Of a stretch of 64,000 nucleotides of DNA, positions 26,319-34,227 are shown in pieces. The stretch spans positions 434,001 to 498,000 of the forward strand of contig NZ_BTTW01000003.1 of assembly GCF_036245865.1 (NCBI RefSeq). The letters run 5' to 3'. The position numbers and the translations under genes are program-made. Every line of letters begins with the position of its first letter. Position 1 is the first letter of the stretch. Below the pieces are notes generated by a model, which saw only the letters and a list, made by a program, of their open reading frames with translations, had not been told where the DNA came from and searched no databases. The stretch comes from Corallococcus caeni. Its GTDB lineage: Bacteria > Myxococcota > Myxococcia > Myxococcales > Myxococcaceae.

Positions 26319-27215
26319 ATGGCACTGGAGCGAGAACAGCCGGGCCGCAAGCTCACCGTCGAGGAGCGCATCACCGAGCGCATCCGCGGCTTCGACGTGC
26401 CGGCCCTCCTGGACCTGCTCGCCAAGGAGGGCTACGGCGAGGCGGAGGTGGAGTTCCGCAGCCACCGCAGCACCGTGCACCAGCCGCACCTGGTGCACGC
26501 CATCGAGTTCACCCGCCAGCCGCGCAAGCGCGTGGTCATCACCGTCAACCTGGGCCTGCTCAGCGTCCAGACGCCGCTGCCGTCCTTCCTCTTCCAGGCC
26601 ATGGATCGCCTGGAGCAGGACACGATGGCGGACTTCCTGGGTTACTTCGACCACCTGCTGCTGCGGACGCGCTTCGCGGGGCAGTTCCCGGATCGCGACG
26701 AATCCCTGCTGCCCGGCTGGGAGCACAACACCTCCCACCGGCTGCGCCTGTTGCGCCTCGCGTGCCCCAGCAGCCTGCACTGGCTCTTCGCGAAGGTCTT
26801 TCCGGAGGCGGAGGTGCTGGTGCGCCGTGAGACGCGCCGCCAGCGCATCGAGGCCAAGGGCATCCGCCTGGGCGCCGCCGCGCTCGGGGACGGCAGCGCG
26901 GTGGGCGGCTTCGCCACCGTCCCCACGGGCGGGGTGGAGGTGCGGCTGTTCCTCAACGAGCCGCACTCCGGCACCGGCATCCCCTGGGCCGTGGAGGCCC
27001 GCCGTCGCCTCAACACCCGCATCCTCCCGAGCCTCGCGGAGACGCCGCTCGCGCTCACCGTCGTCCTGTGCCTGAGGGATCAGAGCAGCTTCGCCCGCCT
27101 CCAGGACGGCAGCCATCTGGGTTACGAGCCCCTGGTAGGAGGCCCGGAACAGACCCAGGAGGTCCTCCTGTTTTCGGGGGACACCGCACAATTGCGATCA
27201 TCGGAAGCCCGCTAG
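26319..27215 (+). CDS. tssG: Divergent T6SS baseplate subunit TssG
   Basis: TssG and TssF form the baseplate wedge. This 298-residue protein has the expected layout: an N-terminal helical region (FDVPALLDLLAKEGYGEAEVEFRSH), then VVITVNLGLLSVQTPLPSFLF, corresponding to the GLtGpxGxLP region of TssG. It is followed by MADFLGYFDHLLLRTRFAGQF, the FLDxFxHR helix. A beta-rich C-terminal half follows. It is the only TssG candidate among otherwise standard tss genes. It is the last gene before the promoter region of tssB, so the locus probably has at least two transcription units. Confidence 0.7.
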   Translation: MALEREQPGRKLTVEERITERIRGFDVPALLDLLAKEGYGEAEVEFRSHRSTVHQPHLVHAIEFTRQPRKRVVITVNLGLLSVQTPLPSFLFQAMDRLEQDTMADFLGYFDHLLLRTRFAGQFPDRDESLLPGWEHNTSHRLRLLRLACPSSLHWLFAKVFPEAEVLVRRETRRQRIEAKGIRLGAAALGDGSAVGGFATVPTGGVEVRLFLNEPHSGTGIPWAVEARRRLNTRILPSLAETPLALTVVLCLRDQSSFARLQDGSHLGYEPLVGGPEQTQEVLLFSGDTAQLRSSEAR

Positions 27216-27233
27216 ACCTGTCATGTCGGCTGG

Positions 27234-27263
27234 TTGACGGGAATTCCTGATCGCGCCTAGGCT
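27234..27263 (+). promoter_or_regulatory. Putative promoter of the tssB-tssJ operon
   Basis: TTGACG (27234-27239) and TAGGCT (27258-27263) are separated by 18 bp in the 135-bp gap between tssG and tssB, about 85 bp before the tssB GTG. This gap is one of the few AT-richer stretches in the locus. Confidence 0.4.
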
Positions 27264-27350
27264 GTAAATGTTCACTCGGCAGGGCGTACTCCCGGGGCGG
27301 CTCCAGTAGTACGGGGGGAAGAAGCGCACTGCGATTGTCAGGGAGTCACC

Positions 27351-27989
27351 GTGGCCATTCAGGACCAGTTGCCCAAATCCCGCATCACCCTCACGTACCG
27401 CACCACCATCAACGGCGAGCAGGAGACGGTGAACCTGCCGCTGCGCCTGCTGGTGATGGGCGACTACTCGCTGGGCACCTCCGAGGACCGCAAGACGGAC
27501 CTGGAGACGCGCAAGCTGCGCTCCGTGGATGGCCGCAACCTGGACGAGTTGATGAAGGACATGAAGATGTCCGCCAACTTCCAGGTCGCCAACCGCATCA
27601 ACCCGGACGTGGAGTCGGAGCTGAACGTCACGCTCCCCATCGACCGGATGAAGTCCTTCCACCCGGATGAGATCGTCAAGCACGTGCCGAAGCTCAAGGC
27701 GCTGCTGCTCCTGAAGACGCTCCTCGTGGAGATGCAGTCGAACATCGACAACCGCAAGGACCTGCGCCGCGAGCTCTACGAGCTGTTCTCCAAGCCGGAC
27801 GCGCTCAAGGAGCTGCTCAACGAGCTGAAGGGCTACGAGACCATGCGTCTGCCCTCCGGTGAGACCGCGAAGACGGACGCGCCCGCCGCTGGCGCCGCCG
27901 CCGCCAAGCCCGCCACGGGTGCCGCCGCCGCCACGGCCGCGGTCGCCGCCACCGTCGCCGCCGGGGCCAAGCCGCCCGCCGCGTCCTGA
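27351..27989 (+). CDS. tssB: T6SS contractile sheath small subunit TssB
   Basis: TssB (VipA/IglA) interlocks with TssC to build the contractile sheath. The 212-residue protein has the canonical PLRLLVMGDYSLG, RNLDELMKDMKMSANFQV and DEIVKHVPKLKALLLLKTLL segments. The C-terminal ~45 residues are an Ala/Pro-rich tail not usual in TssB (~165 residues). It starts at GTG 27351, the first gene after the putative promoter. tssC follows after 43 bp with an AGGA-type ribosome site. Confidence 0.95.
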   Translation: MAIQDQLPKSRITLTYRTTINGEQETVNLPLRLLVMGDYSLGTSEDRKTDLETRKLRSVDGRNLDELMKDMKMSANFQVANRINPDVESELNVTLPIDRMKSFHPDEIVKHVPKLKALLLLKTLLVEMQSNIDNRKDLRRELYELFSKPDALKELLNELKGYETMRLPSGETAKTDAPAAGAAAAKPATGAAAATAAVAATVAAGAKPPAAS

Positions 27990-28032
27990 TCCGCCTTCCT
28001 TCCTCCCTTTCCGAACTTAAAAGGACTCCGCC

Positions 28033-29520
28033 ATGGCTGAGACCACCTACCTGAAGCGCCTGTTCAGCAGCGTCCGGCTCGATCCGCCCCAGGAATCGGC
28101 GCCGATGATCACCACCAACTTCGCGCCCGCCGCCGACGAGCAGCAGGTCACCCTGGAGAGCCGCTTCCTCTCCAGCGTCGCCGCGCTGCTGCAGAACGTG
28201 GCCCCCGTGGAGGGCCCGGACAACACCGCCCGCTTCGACAAGGGCCAGGTGCTGGACGTCATCAGCCGCATCGATCGCATGATCGACGCGCAGATGAACG
28301 AGATCCTCCACAACGAGACCTTCCAGAAGCTGGAGTCCACGTGGCGCGGCCTGGACGACCTGGTCAGCCACACCAACTTCAAGGCCAACATCGCCATCGA
28401 CATCCTGGACGTCGCCAAGGATGAGCTGGCGGAGGACTTCGAGAACAACTCCAGCAACATCTTCGCCGGAGCGCTGTTCGACAAGGTCTACATCCAGGAG
28501 TACGACCAGTACGGCGGCCGTCCTTTCGGCGCCATCGTCGGCCTGTACGACTTCTCCTCCACGCCCGCGGACCTCACCTGGCTGCAGCGCATGGCCAAGG
28601 TGTCCAACGCCGCGCACGCGCCGTTCATCTCCGCCGTGAACCACAAGTTCTTCGGCTGCGAGACCATCGAGGAGATGGAGGCCATCAAGAACCTGGAGGG
28701 CGTGCTGGCCCACCCGCGGTTCGGCCGCTGGAACGCGTTCCGCGACACGGAGGAGGCCGCGTACGTGGGCCTGACCTTCCCGCGCTACGTGCTGCGCCTG
28801 CCCTGGCACCCGGACAAGAACCCCTGCGACGTCCTCAACTTCACCGAGACGGCGCGCGGCGACTCCGACAAGTACCTGTGGGGCAACTCCGCCATCCTGC
28901 TCGCGCGCAACATGGTGAAGGCGTTCGAGATCTCCGGCTGGTGCCAGTCCATCCGCGGCCCCAAGGGCGGCGGCCTCATCACCGGCCTGCCCGTGGACAC
29001 CTTCTCCCTGCGCGGCCAGGAGGAGATCAAGGCCCCGGTGGAGATCGCCATCCCGGACTACCGCGAGTACGAGTTCGCGCGCAGCGGCTTCATCCCGCTC
29101 GTGTACCGCAAGGGTTCCAGCGACGCGACGTTCTTCAGCACCCAGTCCGCCAAGGTCGCCAAGACGTTCAAGGACCCCAAGGACTCGGAGAACTCGCAGC
29201 TCGTCACCAACCTGGCCTACACGTTCTCCATCACGCGGCTGGCGCACTACGTGAAGTGCATCATGCGCGACAACATCGGCAACACGGCGGACGCGCCCTA
29301 CATCCAGCGCCAGCTGGACTCGTGGCTGTCCAACTACGTGACGACCGTGGCCAACCCGGACGACCTCACCGTGCGCCGCTTCCCGTTCAAGGCCAGCAGC
29401 GTGACCGTCTTCCCGCGCCCCGGTGAGATCGGCTGGTACGACTGCAAGCTGGCCGTGCTCCCGCACATCCAGTTCGAAGGCCTCAACGTGGAGCTGATGC
29501 TCGAGTCGCGGCTCGGTTAG
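28033..29520 (+). CDS. tssC: T6SS contractile sheath large subunit TssC
   Basis: TssC (VipB/IglB) is the main sheath protein. The 495-residue length is standard. Family landmarks are ILHNETFQKLESTWRGLDDL, FENNSSNIFAGALFDKVY, PFGAIVGLYDF, FISAVNHKFFG, LPWHPDKNPCDVLNF with WGNSAILLARNMVKAFEISG, and the C-terminal VTVFPRPGEIGWYDCKLAVLP. It works with TssB around the Hcp-type tube. No ClpV gene, which would recycle the sheath, is in the window. Confidence 0.97.
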   Translation: MAETTYLKRLFSSVRLDPPQESAPMITTNFAPAADEQQVTLESRFLSSVAALLQNVAPVEGPDNTARFDKGQVLDVISRIDRMIDAQMNEILHNETFQKLESTWRGLDDLVSHTNFKANIAIDILDVAKDELAEDFENNSSNIFAGALFDKVYIQEYDQYGGRPFGAIVGLYDFSSTPADLTWLQRMAKVSNAAHAPFISAVNHKFFGCETIEEMEAIKNLEGVLAHPRFGRWNAFRDTEEAAYVGLTFPRYVLRLPWHPDKNPCDVLNFTETARGDSDKYLWGNSAILLARNMVKAFEISGWCQSIRGPKGGGLITGLPVDTFSLRGQEEIKAPVEIAIPDYREYEFARSGFIPLVYRKGSSDATFFSTQSAKVAKTFKDPKDSENSQLVTNLAYTFSITRLAHYVKCIMRDNIGNTADAPYIQRQLDSWLSNYVTTVANPDDLTVRRFPFKASSVTVFPRPGEIGWYDCKLAVLPHIQFEGLNVELMLESRLG

Positions 29521-29535
29521 GCCGCATCCCCACTT

Positions 29536-29557
29536 GGGGCAGGTGAGAGCCTGCCCC
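29536..29557 (+). promoter_or_regulatory. mRNA hairpin between tssC and hcp
   Basis: GGGGCAGG (29536-29543) pairs perfectly with CCTGCCCC (29550-29557) around a 6-nt loop, ending 19 nt before the hcp ATG. It could be a processing or stabilising element for the hcp message, or a partial terminator. Confidence 0.5.
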
Positions 29558-29576
29558 GCTTACCCTGGAGTGACAG

Positions 29577-30161
29577 ATGCCCCAGTTTTCGCGGAACCTG
29601 GACGTGTATCAGGGCTTCAACTTCAAGAAGGACAAGCAGAGCCCCGTCGGATACATCACCGCCATCACCATCGGCGGCGAGGCGCTGAGCGCGGATCAGG
29701 AGACCATCAAGGATCCTGAGAACCCGGACGCGGCCATCGCGGACAAGGTCGTCGCCGTGCTCAACCACTACCTGTGGGACACGGGCGTGACGGACGCCAT
29801 GTACTTCTCCGGCCAGGTGTCGGTGGCGAACAAGCAGAAGATCGCGGAGATGCTGCTGGGCAACTTCAGCAACATTGAAGTGAACTTCAAGTACGTCATC
29901 TACGAGTACGACCCCATCGGGAAGAAGTACTTCAAGTCCAACTTCCTGGACGCGGAGATGAAAGGCCTGCTGGAGAAGAACGGCGACGACCTGAACATGT
30001 CCATCGCGGACAACGAGTCGCGTGAGGTCCAGTCGCCCAAGAACTTCACGTTCCAGATCGGCATCAAGCCGCAGGCGTCCGAGCAGTCGCTGAACCTGGC
30101 GACCTCGTCGACGAAGAAGATCGCCAAGAAGTGGGGCATCACCGAAGCGGCCGCCAAGTAG
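29577..30161 (+). CDS. hcp: Hcp-type T6SS tube protein
   Basis: The 194-residue protein lies directly after tssB-tssC, where the inner-tube protein is usually encoded, and is the only tube candidate in the locus. It is strand-rich with a central helix (VSVANKQKIAEMLLGNF), fitting the Hcp barrel. Sequence similarity to classical Hcp (~160 residues) is low, so it belongs to a divergent branch. Features are GYITAITIGGEALSADQETI, VNFKYVIYEYDPIGKKYFK and a Lys-rich C-terminus. The gene is framed by two RNA hairpins, consistent with high abundance. The assignment rests mainly on context. Confidence 0.75.
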   Translation: MPQFSRNLDVYQGFNFKKDKQSPVGYITAITIGGEALSADQETIKDPENPDAAIADKVVAVLNHYLWDTGVTDAMYFSGQVSVANKQKIAEMLLGNFSNIEVNFKYVIYEYDPIGKKYFKSNFLDAEMKGLLEKNGDDLNMSIADNESREVQSPKNFTFQIGIKPQASEQSLNLATSSTKKIAKKWGITEAAAK

Positions 30162-30192
30162 CGTCGGCCGCGGTCTGCGTCTAAACCGGGCT

Positions 30193-30211
30193 GGGAGCAG
30201 GACTCGCTCCC
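30193..30211 (+). terminator. Hairpin after hcp, possible attenuator
   Basis: GGGAGC (30193-30198) and GCTCCC (30206-30211) form a 6-bp stem with a 7-nt loop, and flanking CCGG/CCGG-like bases extend it imperfectly. It lies 31 bp after the hcp stop. It may lower read-through so that baseplate proteins are made at lower levels than the tube. Confidence 0.45.
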
Positions 30212-30247
30212 GGCCTGGGTCAGGCGGGTGGAAGGAAAGAACGGCGC

Positions 30248-31498
30248 ATGCAGCGGTACAAGCTCGCACGGGTCCGCTGGCACGTAGGCCAGACGCTTCT
30301 TCCGGAGCATTTCGTCGCGCAGGAGGACGCGCTGGACGCGGAGATCCGCCTCCACTCCACGCTGTCCGGCCTGCCGTCCTACGGCGTCGCGAACATGGCC
30401 TGGAACGAGTCGCTCCTGCAGAGCGGCAGCCTGTCCATCTCCGCGCTCACCGTCGTCACCAAGTCCGGGGACCTGCTGGACGTCCCGGGCAACGCCGTCA
30501 TCGCGCCCATGTCGCTGGAGGCCGTGGGCAAGACGGAGTTCATCGTCTACCTGCACGTGATGAAGGAGACCGTCAGCGCGGAGGGCATCCGCCTGTACGC
30601 GGATGATCCGCCGGTGCTCCAGCGCGTGCTGCACAAGCTGCAACTCTCCACGGAGCCGGTGCTGGACGGCACCGTCGCGTCGCTGGGGCTGGCCGCCGTG
30701 TCCCAGGACGAGGACGGCGCCTGGCACACGTCCACGGACTGGGTGCCCGCGCTGCTGCTCGTGGGGCCCAACCCCTTCCTGGAGAAGCTGCTCACCACGC
30801 TGGACGACCTGCTGGATCAGGTGCGCCAGCAGCTGCTCACGAACATCTCCGACACGTACCTGCGCACGGACCGGCTCACCAACGCGCGCCGGGCCCTCTT
30901 CGAGGTGCAGCGCCTCATCGCGCTGCGCCGGGACATGTTCCGGCAGGTGTACGTGCACCCGTACCACCTGTTCGACGCCTTGCGCCGGCTGTACTTCGAG
31001 GCGTGCTGCTACCTGGAGATGCTCCCGGACGACCAGATGCCGGTCTACCAGCACGAGGGGCTGAACGAGTCCCTGGGCGGGTGGATCCGCCTGCTCCAGC
31101 GCAGCTTCCAGCCGGAGGCCACGCGCTCCACGCACAAGGCCTTCCAGGCGAAGGAGGGGCAGTTCCAGCTCACGCCGCTGCCGCCGGAGATCCGCTCCGC
31201 CAGCGAGGCGTACCTGCTGGTGCAGCGCACCCAGCCCGGGGAGCGCACGCCGCTGGACGGCGTGAAGCTGGCCAGCCCCTCGCGGCTGCCGCTGGTGCGC
31301 CGGCAGGCCCTGAAGGGTGTGCCCTTCAAGCACGTGCCGTATCCGTCGTTCCCGCACGCGCTGGGGCCGGAGATTGACTGGTACCTGCTGAGCAACGGCG
31401 AGGAGTGGCAGCACGCGCTGCGCGAGGACGGCCTGGCCTTCTACGTGACGCCCGCGCTCCGGGGCGCCCAGACGTCGCTGTTCTGGCGGAGGAGCTAG
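30248..31498 (+). CDS. tssK: T6SS baseplate subunit TssK
   Basis: TssK trimers link the baseplate wedges to the TssJLM membrane complex. The 416-residue protein shows the family's N-terminal VRWHVGQTLLPEHFVAQEDAL (the WxxGxLLxPxHF region), a helical middle (LLDQVRQQLLTNISDTYLRTDRLTNARRALFEVQRLIALRRDMF) and a C-terminal domain ending LAFYVTPALRG. tssE follows after 5 bp. Confidence 0.92.
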   Translation: MQRYKLARVRWHVGQTLLPEHFVAQEDALDAEIRLHSTLSGLPSYGVANMAWNESLLQSGSLSISALTVVTKSGDLLDVPGNAVIAPMSLEAVGKTEFIVYLHVMKETVSAEGIRLYADDPPVLQRVLHKLQLSTEPVLDGTVASLGLAAVSQDEDGAWHTSTDWVPALLLVGPNPFLEKLLTTLDDLLDQVRQQLLTNISDTYLRTDRLTNARRALFEVQRLIALRRDMFRQVYVHPYHLFDALRRLYFEACCYLEMLPDDQMPVYQHEGLNESLGGWIRLLQRSFQPEATRSTHKAFQAKEGQFQLTPLPPEIRSASEAYLLVQRTQPGERTPLDGVKLASPSRLPLVRRQALKGVPFKHVPYPSFPHALGPEIDWYLLSNGEEWQHALREDGLAFYVTPALRGAQTSLFWRRS

Positions 31499-31503
31499 AC
31501 GCC

Positions 31504-31893
31504 ATGGCGCGCGCACCGTTCCTGGACAAGTTCGCGGCCCGCAGGCAGCACGCCAACGTGCGCGACAGCCTGGAGCACGTGATGCGCAACATCGAAGCCG
31601 TGCTCAACACGAAGAAGGGCTACGGCTTCTTCATGCACGACTTCGGGCTGGGCGGGTACACGGAGAAGCTGGGCACGCGCGAGCTGGTGGAGGCGCTCAC
31701 CGCGGAGATCCAGCAGGAGATCACCCAGCACGAGCCCCGGCTGGCGGAGCCGGAGGTGAAGCTGCGCGGCCGCGACAGCGCGCTGTGGCTGTACTTCGAC
31801 TGCAAGGGCACGTTCGACGAACAGCCGTGCCACCTGACGTTGATGTTCCACTCCACCACCGGCCGGGTGCGCGTGCAGGCGGAGGACACCTGA
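31504..31893 (+). CDS. tssE: T6SS baseplate subunit TssE (gp25-like)
   Basis: The 129-residue protein has the gp25-like fold that starts sheath polymerisation. Visible are RDSLEHVMRNIEAVLNTKKGYGFFMHDFGLGGYT, where the ExR motif of many gp25 proteins is not obvious (RNIEAVLNT), and LRGRDSALWLYFDCKG towards the end. ATG 31504 is preferred because the upstream frame is only a read-through of tssK in another frame. Its TGA shares one base with the vgrG start (TGATG). Confidence 0.88.
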   Translation: MARAPFLDKFAARRQHANVRDSLEHVMRNIEAVLNTKKGYGFFMHDFGLGGYTEKLGTRELVEALTAEIQQEITQHEPRLAEPEVKLRGRDSALWLYFDCKGTFDEQPCHLTLMFHSTTGRVRVQAEDT

Positions 31894-33566
31894 TGGCCTT
31901 CGCCGACCGCCTGGACCTGGGCCTCACGCTCACCATCGGCGGGACGGCGCACGCCATCCCCTCGTCGGACGTGCTCGCGTTCGAGCTGGACCTGCACGGC
32001 TGGGGGCACGAGGGGCGGGTGGAGTTCCGCGTCCTCGACGAGACGGCGCACGGCGGCCAGAAGCAGGACAAGCTGCTGGCGGACTTCCTCAAGCCGGACC
32101 TGGTGGAGGTGGCGCTGGAGCTCAAGGCCGTGCACTCCGACACGGCGACGAAGCCCACCTTCACGTCGCTCAAGGTGAAGGGGCTGGGGCTGGACAAGGC
32201 CCTCACTGAGGAGGGCGTCGCCCAGGTGAAGGGCGCGGGCATCACCTACCGGCACTACACCGTGCGCTTCGTGGACCCCGCGCGGCTGCTCTGGTCGCAG
32301 CACCACCCGTGCGTGCTCTACACGCAGAAGACGCTGCAGGACGTGCTGGACGCGCACAAGGGCGACAAGATCTCCCTGGCCAACGACTGGGCCGCGCAGC
32401 TGGACGCCACGCTGCCGCTCATCTTCCTGGGCCTGACGCCGGAGGCCGGCGCCAGCTTCTACGACTTCGTCGTCTGGTTCGTGCACACGCGTGACGGCGT
32501 GCTGGCGTACGACTACACGGCGCAGGGCTACCAGCTGCGCGCGACGAAGGACGCCACCGGCACGCCGCTCACGCTGAGCGCGGCGGACGTGGACCGCGTG
32601 GCGGTGGTGTTCCCGGAGGTGGCGCGCCACGACGTGGCCATCCTCAACGCCGCCGCGGAGAGCCCCAAGAACCAGGCCATCACCAACGCCCAGGCCGTCA
32701 CCGGCATCCGCCAGGACGTGCTGCTGCGCACGGACATCGCCGACGACGTGCAGGCCCGCGTGACGCTGGAGACCGCGCGCCTCAAGGTGCGCGGCCTGGA
32801 GGTGGAGCTGGACTGGAACCGCTTCCCGCCGGTGGCCTTCGCCCCGGGCGCGCTGGTGAAGCTGCCGGACACGGCCGGGTGGAAGGCGGCGGGCGTGCCG
32901 TCCACGGAAACCTTCCGGGTGCGCCGGATGAGCCTGCGCGCGGAGCCGCTGCCCGTGGACGGCGACGACGCGGGCCCGGACGGGGAAGGGGAGGAGGGCG
33001 CGCGGCGGCCCAAGCCGGAGAGCCGCTACCTCGTCTCCTTCACCACGCGGCTGGAGAAGAAGGACGAGAAGCACGTGGACCTGCCGCCCTTCACCGCGCC
33101 GGTGTACCCGCGCTTCGTGGAGGGGCTCATCGTCAGCGAGGTGGGCGAGCAGAAGGACGAGACCTGGCAGGCGTACACGGACGAGGCCACCTCGCTGGAC
33201 AGCTACAAGGTCAAGCTGCCGCTCTTCGCGAACCAGATCATCCAGGTGCCCTTCAACGCGAACCTCCAGCCGGGGCACTTCTACTTCCCGGCCTACAAGG
33301 GCGCCCGGGTGCTGGTGGCGCTGGACTTCCTGCGCGCGTGGCTCAAGCGCCACCTGGACTGGCGGGCGGGCGCGCGGCTGCCCTCGGACGGGCAGGGCGT
33401 GCACCTGCTCGTCGGCAAGACCACGACGAGCGGCACGTCCATGAGGCACTTCTACGAGGACAACAAGCCGCTGTGGCGCCTCATGCGCACCAACGAGAGC
33501 GACACGGAGAAGATCGAGCTCAAGGAAGGCAACCTGCTCATCCTGGTGAAGGAAGAGTCCGCGTAA
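31893..33566 (+). CDS. vgrG: VgrG spike protein 1 (TssI)
   Basis: The 557-residue protein corresponds to the gp27-like head of VgrG. DPARLLWSQHHPCVLYTQKTLQDVLD matches the 'R.l..i.Q..s..DI..' region, and an OB-like domain begins near PRFVEGLIVSEVGEQ (about 410), followed by LPLFANQIIQVPFNANL. After the OB region the protein ends in TEKIELKEGNLLILVKEE, one beta-helix turn, with no long needle. The following small gene supplies a beta-helical repeat protein, so the spike appears to be split over two polypeptides. The start overlaps the tssE stop by one base. Confidence 0.85.
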   Translation: MAFADRLDLGLTLTIGGTAHAIPSSDVLAFELDLHGWGHEGRVEFRVLDETAHGGQKQDKLLADFLKPDLVEVALELKAVHSDTATKPTFTSLKVKGLGLDKALTEEGVAQVKGAGITYRHYTVRFVDPARLLWSQHHPCVLYTQKTLQDVLDAHKGDKISLANDWAAQLDATLPLIFLGLTPEAGASFYDFVVWFVHTRDGVLAYDYTAQGYQLRATKDATGTPLTLSAADVDRVAVVFPEVARHDVAILNAAAESPKNQAITNAQAVTGIRQDVLLRTDIADDVQARVTLETARLKVRGLEVELDWNRFPPVAFAPGALVKLPDTAGWKAAGVPSTETFRVRRMSLRAEPLPVDGDDAGPDGEGEEGARRPKPESRYLVSFTTRLEKKDEKHVDLPPFTAPVYPRFVEGLIVSEVGEQKDETWQAYTDEATSLDSYKVKLPLFANQIIQVPFNANLQPGHFYFPAYKGARVLVALDFLRAWLKRHLDWRAGARLPSDGQGVHLLVGKTTTSGTSMRHFYEDNKPLWRLMRTNESDTEKIELKEGNLLILVKEESA

Positions 33567-33581
33567 GGCGGGAGGGACCCG

Positions 33582-34184
33582 ATGGGCACGCTGGTTTGCA
33601 AGATCGAGCTGGACAAGGTGAAGGGCATCACCGTCCAGGTCGACAACGCGGATGATCAAATCACCCAGACCGTCGTGATGGACGGCACCAGCATCACCAT
33701 CACGGTGAAGGGCCAGCAGGAGACGAGCACCATCGTGCAGAAGCAGGACAGCATCGTCGTGACGGTGAAGGACCTCACCTTCGACACCGACACCATCACG
33801 ATGAAGTCCAAGGGCGTCTCCAAGTGGACCAGCCAGGACACGTTCACGGTGGAGAGCACCAAGGACATGACGCTCAAGACGAGCGCCAAGCTCACCCAGA
33901 CGGCCACCAGCGACGCGAAGCTGTCCTCCAGCGCCAACGTGAACATCGAGGCCACGTCCAAGCTGGCCATGAAGGGCAACATGGGCGCGGAGATGGTGAC
34001 CTCCGGCGGCGAGGCGAAGGTGGACGGCGTGACGCTGAAGCTCGCCGGCAAGTCCCAGGCGGAGATGTCCAGCGCGATGACCAAGGTGTCCGGCACCGGC
34101 AAGCTGGACCTGGAGAGCTCCGGCATGGCGAACCTGAAGGGCTCCATCACCAGCGTGGGCGGCACGCTGGTGAAGCTGGGCTGA
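33582..34184 (+). CDS. Beta-helical needle protein (detached VgrG gp5-like tail)
   Basis: The 200-residue product is almost wholly short alternating Thr/Ser/Val/Lys strands: DDQITQTVVMDGTSITITV, QKQDSIVVTVKDLTFDTDTI, KLSSSANVNIEATSKLAMKG, GKLDLESSGMANLKGSITS. That is the pattern of the triple-stranded beta-helix of gp5 and VgrG tails. It lies 15 bp after vgrG, whose product stops where this region would normally start. I infer that it trimerises into the needle shaft and carries the DUF4280 tip (128 residues, encoded at 24831). Confidence 0.75.
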   Translation: MGTLVCKIELDKVKGITVQVDNADDQITQTVVMDGTSITITVKGQQETSTIVQKQDSIVVTVKDLTFDTDTITMKSKGVSKWTSQDTFTVESTKDMTLKTSAKLTQTATSDAKLSSSANVNIEATSKLAMKGNMGAEMVTSGGEAKVDGVTLKLAGKSQAEMSSAMTKVSGTGKLDLESSGMANLKGSITSVGGTLVKLG

Positions 34185-34227
34185 CGCAACACATGGCACC
34201 AATCGACGTACGGCGGGAGAGCGGGCG

